From assembly GCA_030849465.1 (NCBI GenBank), contig JARVLF010000015.1, positions 620,001-684,000 on the forward strand: a stretch of DNA of 64,000 bases. The letters run 5' to 3'. The notes beneath the pieces were generated by a model. It did not search any database. It was not told the DNA's origin and saw only the letters and a program-made list of their open reading frames with translations. This stretch comes from Moesziomyces globuligerus. Its lineage: Eukaryota; Basidiomycota; Ustilaginomycetes; Ustilaginales; Ustilaginaceae. Below, one piece after another: positions 11,332-19,831 of the stretch. The first letter of the stretch is position 1. Each line of letters starts with the position of its first letter. Position numbers and translations under genes: made by a program.

Positions 11332-12942
11332 CTAGGTCTCGCGTTTGAGGATCTGCATCTTGGGCTGTGGAGCGGTAGGCGCTGAAGAGCCAGACGCTGG
11401 TGGCTTGGCAGCCCCGGCCGTGTCCTTGGCAGGCGCCTTGCGACGAGGTGTCTTCTTGGACCGACCCGAGCCATCTCGCTCGGCAGGAGCAGTGTCGCCA
11501 GCCACCTCAGGTCGCCCCTTGCCCTCGGCCTTGTTCTTGGCTGGTCGACCTCCTGCTGGCTTTGCAGCACTGTTCTTGAGAGCTGGCACCGATGTGGCGG
11601 GCGTCGCTGTGGCCAACCCCTTGGTGGCGCTGCCCGCTTTCTTTGCGCCTGCCTCGGCTTTGGCAGGCTTTGGCGAAGGGTCAGCGTGGGTCGCGTCGTC
11701 CGCATTGCCCTCGGCTCGACCCTTGCCCTTGCGCGGCTTGGTCTTCTTCTCGCGCTTGCCCGTCCTCGCGCGCTCGGCCGCACCCGCATCGACCGCCACG
11801 GCCTTATCCTTGGCGCCCTCCTTCTTTCCCCGCTTGGCCTTGGTCTTCGATGCATCGGCTGGCGCGGTCGAGGCCAGTGCTTTTGCTGCGTTTTTGGCCG
11901 CCACCTTGGCCGCTGCCTTGTCGGCCTTTTTGGCCTTTTTGGCGAGCGCGGCTGACTCGAGCTTGGCCTGCTTGAGCGCACGCAGATGTTGGAGCAGCGG
12001 CGTCGACTTGCCCGCGGCGGCGGCGCGATCTCGCTGCTTCTCGCGCTCCCTCGGATCGTGGAGCGAAGCGAGCAGATCGCCCTCGGACCGCTTGGCGTGC
12101 TCACCGGCGCCGGAGAGTCGCTCGACAAAGCCGAGGAAGTCGGCATCCGTCTCGATCGTACCCTGCTTGGCATCGGGCTTGTTGCGGCGGCCGCGAGTCG
12201 TGGCCGATGACGCCAGTATCACTTTTTGGTACGGCGCAAACTCGACGATGGCGACCGTCTCGCGCGCCTTGCTGTCGCGAAAGATGTGGCCGTCAAAGTG
12301 CTTGTGAAACTGGACTAGCGCCGCAGCGTCGAGGAAGCGCACGTAGCCGCGCGCATGCTTGCTCTGCTTGTTCGCGTCCGCCTTGAGCTTGCCTGCGACG
12401 AAGCGCTTAAAGTCGACAGTGGGTGTTGCGGGGGACGTAGCGGAGCCTGTGGATGCAGATGGTGCAGAGCTTGAGGCCTCGCTGTCCGGAGCGATGGAGG
12501 TGTTCGGCGGAGGTGGGTGGGCGTTGAGCGCCTGGCAGTCGGCAGCATCGCGGACCCACGGCGAGACGGCATTCCAAAACACCTCCTCCGGCAGGTTGGG
12601 CGGGAGGCGGCGGATGACGACCTTGCTCTTGAACTGCGTCGACGCCTTGGCCTGTCGGTTCGGCGCCGCTCTGGCCTCTTCCTTGTTCGCCGGCTTCTTG
12701 ACCTGCTGGGGTGCTCCGCCCGAGGCTACCGAAGGCTTGGATCTGGATGCAGAGCGTGCTGCATCTGCGTCCGTGGCGGAGGCTACGCGGTGGTTGCGAC
12801 TGGCGGCGGCGCGCTCCCTGTTCTGCTGGGCGCGGACGCGGTTCTCGCTGGCGCGGTCGACGTTGGCGCTTCGGCTGGACGAGTCTCTGGCGCGCGATGG
12901 CTGCGCGTCGGCGGGAGAAGGGCCCGCTTCCAGCCGCGACAT
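11332..12942 (-). CDS. UPF3: Nonsense-mediated decay factor Upf3
   Basis: Upf3/Smg4-type protein of 536 residues. Upf3 bridges Upf2 and Upf1 in nonsense-mediated mRNA decay. The RNP-like Upf3 domain spans roughly residues 105-260: it opens with KVVIRRLPPNLPEEVFWNAV, continues through RGYVRFLDAAALVQFHKHFDGH and ends near VAIVEFAPYQKVI. An Asn-less, Ser/Pro-rich insertion (about 140-180) interrupts the domain. The C-terminal 260 residues are Lys/Ala-rich and likely disordered, with many nuclear-localisation-like basic clusters. The first true ATG is at 12942; the frame extends six codons upstream only from a GTG. It is intronless and divergent from SYF2 (413 bases between start codons). UPF1 lies about 7 kb away. 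Confidence 0.9.
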   Translation of the reverse strand: MSRLEAGPSPADAQPSRARDSSSRSANVDRASENRVRAQQNRERAAASRNHRVASATDADAARSASRSKPSVASGGAPQQVKKPANKEEARAAPNRQAKASTQFKSKVVIRRLPPNLPEEVFWNAVSPWVRDAADCQALNAHPPPPNTSIAPDSEASSSAPSASTGSATSPATPTVDFKRFVAGKLKADANKQSKHARGYVRFLDAAALVQFHKHFDGHIFRDSKARETVAIVEFAPYQKVILASSATTRGRRNKPDAKQGTIETDADFLGFVERLSGAGEHAKRSEGDLLASLHDPREREKQRDRAAAAGKSTPLLQHLRALKQAKLESAALAKKAKKADKAAAKVAAKNAAKALASTAPADASKTKAKRGKKEGAKDKAVAVDAGAAERARTGKREKKTKPRKGKGRAEGNADDATHADPSPKPAKAEAGAKKAGSATKGLATATPATSVPALKNSAAKPAGGRPAKNKAEGKGRPEVAGDTAPAERDGSGRSKKTPRRKAPAKDTAGAAKPPASGSSAPTAPQPKMQILKRET

Positions 12943-13355
12943 GGTTGCCAGTGGAAGCACGCAAGATGGCCGCAGTGAGCCTGCTGTCGAGATCGATCGG
13001 CGCGAAGGTGGGTGGTGGTGATGAGAGGCGAGCTCGCGCGCTCGGCGCTTTCAGGGTCCACACGGCGACAGATCTTCGCCCGCGCTGCGCAGAGCTTCGG
13101 CGGCCAAATTGCGCTCTTGTGCCGCGCCGAAGAACGGCTCTGGAAATCAAAATTCACCACCACCCGGGCTACGTTATGTGGAGCAAGGCTCTGCTCGTCG
13201 AGTTTGGCTTGCAGCCATCACATTCTTCCCACCCCGAGGCCACTGTCGGGACATCCGCCTCGGCCATCATCGCTGAATCGCCCGCTATTCAGCCACCATC
13301 CTCCGTCTTCCTCTGACCTTCGGACGCCCTCCGCACTCGGCATCTCGCCCGCACC
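12943..13355. promoter_or_regulatory. Divergent promoter, UPF3/SYF2
   Basis: A 413-base spacer between the start codons of two genes transcribed in opposite directions, so it must contain both promoters and leaders. No clear TATA box or known operator is visible. Confidence 0.6.
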
Positions 13356-14450
13356 ATGCCGCCTCGCCGGACTCGAGCTGCGGTCAAGGCGGAAGAGCCT
13401 GACACCTCGACCGAGCAGCCTGCAACCGCAGAACGATGCGCCTCGCCGCAGCAAGACGCATCCGCTGCCACCACAAGCACATCGCCTGCAACATCCAAGC
13501 GCAAGGGCAAAGCGCGAGCCGCGCGTCATCAGCCGCTGGTCACCGACGCAGCCCCAGCTGCGCCTGCCTCTCCTCCTGCCTCGACATCCGCCGACACGGC
13601 TGAGGCGTCCGGTAGTGCCGCTGGTGCCGCTAGTGCGGAGGAGCAGCGCGGTAAGGTATCGATGGAGGAGCGGCAGGCGCGGATGGCGGAGCTGCGGGCG
13701 CGGATGGCGGCGTCGAGCAAGGCGAATCGGCGCGCGATCCTGAGCGAGCAGACGCGCACGCGCCAAGTCGCCGCCGAGCTCCAACCCGCCTCGGCGTCTC
13801 GTAAGCTTGAGAAAGCGGAGCGACTGTTGGCCGAGAGAGACCTTCTCGAGGCCGGTGAGGATGTGGAGCGGCATCGCAACATGCACTACTCGCTCGAGGA
13901 GAGCGAGCGCTGGGATGCCAAGAAGGAGGAAGCTGCCAGGAGGGCGGATCAGGGTCAGGCTGATTTCGGTGACGCAGCCGAAAGGGCCTATCGTCGCCAG
14001 GTGCGCATGCTGAAGCCCGATGTGGCAAAGTACAGACAGACCAGAGACGAGGCGGTCAAGAACGGAGAGATGGCTAGGGCGACTGGTGCGGTGGTCAAGA
14101 CAAGCGGTGAGGATGCGCAGGACGAGATCTTTTATGGAAACCATACGCCTTCCGACGATGCGCTCGATCGCGTCGTCTCGCATCTCAATCACGAGAAACA
14201 GCTCATCCAGAACCGCAGCCGACGCAGAGACGAAGACCCGGACGCACAGGTCAACTACATCAACGACAGCAACAGGCACTTCAACAAGAAGCTCAAACGC
14301 TTCTTTGACAAGCAGACCCAGGAGATCAGAGACAACCGTAAGTCCTCATGCTATCCGTCGAGTCGAGATCGTGTTGCTGACATTCGTGCCTCCGTTCGTT
14401 CGGTCATATCTCGCTTCCAAAACGCAGTCGAGAGAGGAACCGCCCTCTGA
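13356..14450 (+). CDS. SYF2: Pre-mRNA-splicing factor Syf2
   Basis: Syf2 family protein, a component of the Prp19-associated (NTC) part of the spliceosome. Exon 1 is 13356-14337, the intron is 14338-14427 (90 nt, GTAAGT...GCAG) and exon 2 is 14428-14450, giving 334 residues. The family-typical C-terminus N-L-E-R-G-T-A-L appears only after splicing. The Syf2 domain covers about residues 150-334, with YSLEESERWDAKK and VNYINDSNRHFNKKLKRFFDK. The N-terminal 110 residues are Ala/Ser/Pro-rich and look disordered. The intron has no in-frame stop and is a multiple of three, so an unspliced mRNA would read through to the same stop with a 30-residue insertion (364 residues). The gene is convergent with the glucanase gene. 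Confidence 0.95.
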   Translation: MPPRRTRAAVKAEEPDTSTEQPATAERCASPQQDASAATTSTSPATSKRKGKARAARHQPLVTDAAPAAPASPPASTSADTAEASGSAAGAASAEEQRGKVSMEERQARMAELRARMAASSKANRRAILSEQTRTRQVAAELQPASASRKLEKAERLLAERDLLEAGEDVERHRNMHYSLEESERWDAKKEEAARRADQGQADFGDAAERAYRRQVRMLKPDVAKYRQTRDEAVKNGEMARATGAVVKTSGEDAQDEIFYGNHTPSDDALDRVVSHLNHEKQLIQNRSRRRDEDPDAQVNYINDSNRHFNKKLKRFFDKQTQEIRDNRKSSCYPSSRDRVADIRASVRSVISRFQNAVERGTAL

Positions 14451-15399
14451 TCCACGTTCCGCCCCGAGGTCACGCCACAACATACCCCACTACCACACAG
14501 CCGCGCGAAGAACTTCACAACGCCGGAAGAGTCGCTTGCTAGCTCCCAGCCATGGCCGTTAAAGCCGTATTAGCGAGCAAGGAGCGTGAGTGAGCGAGCA
14601 CGCGGGGCGAGAGAGAGCGAGAGCGGAGGCAAGAGTGTATGACCTAGGAGAGAGTGTCACTCTCGGGCAACGGGCTCGGTGGGCAAGGAGTCGCAGGGGC
14701 GAGCGGCCAGGTCTGAGATGATGGTCTGGAAGGTGTGGTGGAGTGGTGAGCCTAGAAGAGAATCTAAAACGTAGCCAACGAGATCGGTGGGGAAGAGAAC
14801 CGCTGTACCGAGCGGCGAGGTCTGAGATGATGGGGTCGGATGTGGGACCTTGAATAGAATCTGGATCGTAGAGCGAACAGGATTTGCGGACGAGGTCTGT
14901 GACGACGGCGTCGGATGTTGGACCTAGAAGGAAAAAGTCACTCCTAGCGAATAGGTTTGGTGGGCGAGGTCCGAGATGATGATCCGGGATGATTGGGTCC
15001 GGACGTGGGATCTAGAAGACAATGGTACTCGTAGGGACCATGATCGGCGGGAATAGTCGCCGGGGCGAGCAGCGAGGTCCGAGGTGATGTTCTACAGTGT
15101 GGGACCTAAGAAGAGAATGTCACCCAGGAGGAACAAGCTCAATGAGAAAAGGAACGCTAGCGCCAGCAGCGAGGTCTGCAAGGCCGCGTCGAGTGCTGCG
15201 AGGCGAGTGTTTCGGTGATCATCATTGGCATTACTCTGTGGCCGCATGGATGGCTAAGCGTCCACAGACGCTGATTCTCCGGGCCGGGCAGACATACATG
15301 GGTATTACAGACAACGGGATGGGGGAAAGAGAGGGCAAGCATGCTATCTACTCAGCACTCGCTGGTGCTGCACAGGAGGGACTCGAGCACATGACAGGA
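14451..15399. other. Convergent spacer SYF2/glucanase
   Basis: This 949-base stretch between two 3' ends has no believable protein gene. Most of it is a degenerate tandem repeat, described separately. Confidence 0.7.
14640..15185. repeat. Degenerate tandem repeat, about six units
   Basis: About six imperfect head-to-tail units of roughly 75-105 bases. Each carries recognisable blocks in the same order: a CTAGAAGAGAAT-like block (near 14750, 14850, 14925, 15011, 15106), a GTAG(N)GAAC block, a GGTGGG(C/A)A block, then GCGAGGTCYGAGATGATG (14706, 14816, 14894, 14966, 15073, 15170) and GGATGTGGGAC. Units differ by substitutions and small indels. The frame is not conserved between units, so it is not a coding repeat. 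It lies between two convergent genes. Confidence 0.8.
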
Positions 15400-16897
15400 T
15401 CAGCAGCGGGCGTTGGGCCTCGAGTTGAGGTTGTACGTGATCCACCCGCCCTGGAGACCACGCTGGTAGTCCCAGTCGGCGGCGCTCTCGGTCTTCCAGG
15501 TCCAGAAGACCCAACCCGACGCGCGCTCGTACACGGAAATCTGCGTCTCGAACAGTCGCTTCAGCGATGCCTTGTACGCTGCCGAGAAGTTGGAACCATC
15601 GCCCGTCTTGTCGGCACAGCTGCCGACGTAGTAGCTGCCCTGGCCAAAGCTGCCGTCGTACCTCGCACCCACGAAGCGGCCGTTGAGGTACTTGGCACAG
15701 TCGGTGGGAGCTGCGGTCCACTCGCCGACAATGGTCCACAGATTCTGGTTCGACGAGGCGAGTCCGTTGGCCTGGCTGCAGTAGCTGTTGAGGCGAGCAT
15801 CTTCAGACATGGCTACCTGATCCGGAGAGAAGACTGAGTAGATGTGCGTGTCGAGCAGGACCTGCTCGTATTGCGGTGGCTGCTGGAATCCCCTCCAGTA
15901 GTCGAGACTCTGGAAGGCATCGTGAATCATGATGGCAGCGTTGCCAAACTTGGAGCGTGCCGCCGAGTAGCCGGCGTTGTAGTAGTTCTTGGTGAAGGGC
16001 AGGATGTTTCCGCCGACGAAACCAGCAGGCTCGTTGAGCAGCTCGATCGAGGTCACAGTGCCGTCGTACTTGGCAAAGCGCGCAGCGATGGTCGAAATGA
16101 CGCCGACCGCACGGTCGGCGTTGCTTTGCTGGTTGGGCCAGTTGACCGCTCCTTTGCGGCCCGAGTTGTCAAAGCCGTTCTGCGAGCCGGGAGCGCCATG
16201 GAGGTCGATGATGACCTTGAGGCCGTGGTTGCGCGACCACTGCACGGCGCGCTCGAGGTAGTCGGCCTGGTTGGAGCGCACGTAGGGCTCGCCTGCCGAC
16301 GTGTCGAAGGCCCAGTAGCCGATGGGGATGCGGACGTGGTTGAGACCGGCGCCGGCGATGGCAGCGAAATCAGCCTCGGTGTAAAAGGTGGACCAGTGCT
16401 GCTGGAGTCGGCCGTACGCGTTGCTGGCATACTGGCCAAAGGTCCATTCGTCGATCACGCGACCGTCGCCAGTGTTGTCAAAGAGGCTTGGCGTGATCCA
16501 AGGCTCGGCAACCAGCCAACCGCCGATGTTTACGCCGCGAACCTGTTGTCGAAGACGGTCAAATGTGAAGGACAGGTTCGGCGTCAATACCTTGAGAGAT
16601 CAGGGAAAGGACCCGGGGAAGTTTGACTTGCGTGGATGTACTCACCTTCTGGCTGCCATAGGGAAAGCCTGGGTTTTGACGTTCCTCGAGGACAATGCGA
16701 GGGTTGGTGAGGAGCTCGCCGCGCTCGTCGAGGAGGGAGTCTTGGATCTCTCCGGCGTAGTTTGCACGCACGACGGGACGTGTGTCATTACCAACGGGCG
16801 CGAAGGCGCCGATCGGAGAGGGTGCAGCCGCAGCCCGCTGCGACAGGAGAGCGAAAGCGGAAACCAGGACGGGGAGCAGGGTGAATCGAAGCATCAT
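15400..16897 (-). CDS. Secreted GH5 exo-beta-1,3-glucanase
   Basis: Glycoside hydrolase family 5 enzyme of the fungal exo-beta-1,3-glucanase type; it releases glucose from beta-1,3-glucan in the wall. Exon 1 is 16646-16897, the intron 16543-16645 (GTGAGT...CAG) and exon 2 15400-16542, giving 464 residues. The start MMLRFTLLPVLVSAFALLSQ is a clear signal peptide ending near AAAAPS. The mature protein opens with VRGVNIGGWLVAEPWITPSLF, the family hallmark. The acid/base Glu is in LLNEPAG and the nucleophile Glu in VGEWTAAP. WVFWTWKTE near the end is also typical. A propeptide-like stretch of about 60 residues sits between the signal peptide and the catalytic domain. The frame is open upstream to 17167, but the signal peptide fixes the start at 16897 (or 16894). 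Confidence 0.95.
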
Positions 16898-18710
16898 GAT
16901 GGCGCGAGGTCCACGAAGCCTCGTTGACGAAGGAAGGGATGCGGAAGAGAAGAGCGGCGAAAGGGGTGCGTGACTGAAGCCACCAGATGAAGACGTCAGA
17001 ATAAATAGTCGGGGACGGTCCGAGAACGAGAGCGCTAACGATATAAGAGACGGAGAGGGGTGGTGGGCTTCAGAGCCGACGTGTATGGAAAGGGTGGCGG
17101 GTGTAGGCAAGCTTTTCGGCCAGCGGAGAGCTATGCAACGGCAAGGGCGAGGAGGCGAGGGATGCAAAGAAAGGAGCCAAGCTGCAAGCAGCAGTGGGTT
17201 ACAGTAGCGAGGCTGGGAGAAGGAAAGCGAGGATGCAGGTCTGCCGGCAGATCTGGTTGGCGTGGTTTGGACCTCGTGCTAGTGGTGTCGCCGAGAAAAG
17301 GAGCAAGGGAAGGGGGATGGAGGGGTAGGTGAACAGGCGAGGACCAGAGAGGCTAGGCGTTGCTTGGCGATCCACGGCTAAGCGGGCTCACCGAGAGGCG
17401 TGCAAGGTTTTGCAGAGGCGATGGTCAACCAGGCCAAGCGATACCATACAAGCTCGGATTCGTGCAGACGACGTCGACAGCGTCGGCCACTCGGTCCCGG
17501 CCCACAACGTTGTCGCTCGCAGCGTAGCATTCCTTTTCTCCTGACTACGCAAAAGCGTGAGACGAGCTGCATAGGCTTGCCCGGCGGAGGATGCGGTTGC
17601 CGAGCCAGGCATGAGCGTCGGAGCCAACGTCTACACGGAGGCTAGGCTGGCAAATTGGCAACCAGGCGGAAGGGCCGGCTATATTTTTGGCCGTGTTGTG
17701 CAGCAGCGCGCATGACGGCTTGAGCGTGTTGAACAGCGCAAAGCAGAACAGGCGCGCGCGGAAGGCACTAGCGTGAGGGCGCGGGCGGCTCGTGTACTGT
17801 ATACGAACCTCGCTTCGATCCCTCCTCCACGGCCGGTCCTCGGCGCAACCGAACCCCTCCACCGCTGCACTGGATCTGCACCCTCGCTCCAGTAGACGAG
17901 ACAAACACTTTTGGCCGGCTTCGCGCCGAGACGCGCACCCCTCGCACGGACGCCCCCGCTCTCGCCTCAGCATGCACTAGCTGCATTCGCGCCTCCCCCG
18001 CAAGCTCGGTTGTGCGCAGTTGCCGCGCTCCTCCGTTCGACCCCCGCTCTCCCTGCACGGCAGACGATGAGCCGCTGTTGGTCATCTCTGAAAGAACAAC
18101 ACATGGTTGTAGGTCGGCTCGAAGCGCACATCCGACGGAGACAGGGGGGGGCCCAACCCCGCTAGTACAGTACAGTAGCTCTCGACGATGTTGCAGAGCC
18201 GCCCAGTGCAGTCGCCGTCGCTTTCTCCCACCAAAAATCATGCGGACCATTGCTTCCATGCGCCTTCGTTGCCAAGCTCGGGACGCTCCGATGCGTCACG
18301 GGACGACGCATGTCGCGAGCAGCTCATAAAGGTCTCATTTGGCAATCGCGATGCTCATTTCATCGCAAGAGGGCCCAGGTCGGACCGTGAATGAAATTAA
18401 GGCGCGCGGGAGTCATGCGGAAACGCGGCCCACGACGCTAGCCAACGCCGCCGCTCATTCGGCGTTGCCGATGCATCGTCAGCCGTTTTTCGAGGCAGAA
18501 GCGTCGGAGCGCCACCAACAGCCTACGCCCGCACGCGCAGCAAAGACAGGCTAGCCTGGAGGCGCGAGCACCGTTTGCGCTTCACCAACCAATCCTGGTC
18601 GACCGTGATGACGACGGGTCGAGTTGCGGCCCATTCGAGACGCGTTGCCATCACCCGACAACTCATGCGCTGCCCTCGCCTTGCCCCGGGCGAGATTCAG
18701 GGTCCACCGC

Positions 18711-18740
18711 TGCTCAGCTCTGCTCAGCACTGCTCAGCCG
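18711..18740. repeat. Three 10-base direct repeats
   Basis: Three adjacent copies of TGCTCAGC followed by two variable bases (TC, AC, CG). They lie 45 bases before the A/T island. Confidence 0.85.
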
Positions 18741-18785
18741 GCAGCCCGGTCAATTCGCGCCGGTCTGATCTTCATCCACTCGGGG

Positions 18786-18838
18786 AATTTTATTTAAAAA
18801 AAATCATATAAATAAAATAAACGATAGAATTAATTGAT
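18786..18838. other. A/T-rich island
   Basis: About 53 bases composed almost only of A and T, including TTTATTTAAAAAAAATCA and AAATAAAATAAA, in strongly GC-rich surroundings. It could be a nucleosome-free promoter element, a polyadenylation zone or a DNA-unwinding element. I found no exact match to the budding-yeast ARS consensus. Confidence 0.8.
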
Positions 18839-19831
18839 CTCTCGGTCCTCTCCATCCTGTGAAAGTCAACGAAGGCTCAGGCTGTGATGGAAGGATTCGA
18901 GATCGGCCAGTTGGGCTACAGAAGCGACGCGGAAGCGACGGACGGCTCGAAGTGCCAACTCGATCTCGCAAGAGACGGATCTCTGCGGACGGATCCACGC
19001 CGACAGCAATTCCATGCCTCAGTGGCATGCGGTGCTTCTTTCTGCCAAGATGCTTCTGGCCTCCCTTTCTTCGCCCGCAGCACGGTGCGTGTGCTGTCAG
19101 ACATGAACCTGCGCGCTCAGTAGAGGATCGACAGCAACAGTTCCTGGCAGCTTCGAATCTCGAGCCAAGCAAAGTAAAAAAACCTTCCTTGCAGGGAATG
19201 CTGGCTCGTCAATCTGATATGCCCCACCGATTGCCCTCCTTCGCAGTGGATATCGTTCAACACCCATGAAAATTCGCACCTCTCGGCTTGGTGAGACTTT
19301 GTCTGCCAGACACGCATACTGTACGCTGCAGTACACTTGTCCTCGTTTCCACATGGAGTCGGACGTCATGGTGCCTGTCGGATGTCGTGCGAGCTGGCCG
19401 AAGCGGTTCATCGTCGTCCACCGAGAAAATTCCGTACGTTTGTTTGAAGCTACACTTCAACATTCATCTCCGATTTGAGGTGTGGCCTTACAGCATGCTG
19501 ACAAAGCGCAGCGCGGCGCAGCGCGGCGCAGCCAGTGTCCATGCGCCTTTAAACTTTGGAGCGGTGGACTGAGCTTCGCAGATCAACACTTTGCTCTCCA
19601 CTTCATCACGACGTGGCCCGCCTCTGCTGCATCTCCACCCACACCTTCTTGCGTTTGCTCATCCCAACGAGCAAGCAGCCTGGCAGCATCCGCTTGAGAG
19701 CGCCGCGTCCGACTCATAGGTCAGCCGAGTAGCCCTTGTTCTTGCCCTCACCGCTTCGCCTCTGCTCCACATGCCCTGAACTAGCCTCCCGCGTCGGCCG
19801 TCGACTCGCATCGACCTCGCACTGCTCAGCC

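Larger units (their letters stand above)
16898..19831. other. Long divergent spacer, glucanase/UPF1
   Basis: A 2.9-kb non-coding stretch between the starts of two divergent genes. Open frames inside are short, overlapping and without motifs. Three 10-mer copies of TGCTCAGCNN lie at 18711-18740, directly followed by an A/T island at 18786-18838. A GCGCGGCGCA-type repeat sits near 19506-19530. The length is unusual for this gene-dense window and may hide a non-coding RNA or large regulatory region. Confidence 0.5.

Noticed and set aside
12943..12960. Six-codon upstream extension of UPF3
   Set aside because: The first codon there is GTG, not ATG; the first ATG is at 12942.
15097..15837. 246-codon open frame overlapping the repeat and the glucanase gene
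   Set aside because: Most of it is antisense to the catalytic domain of the glucanase and the rest is repeat sequence.
16898..17167. Upstream extension of the glucanase frame to an earlier ATG at 17167
   Set aside because: It would bury the signal peptide behind 90 Pro/Ser-rich residues; the ATG at 16897 directly precedes the signal peptide.
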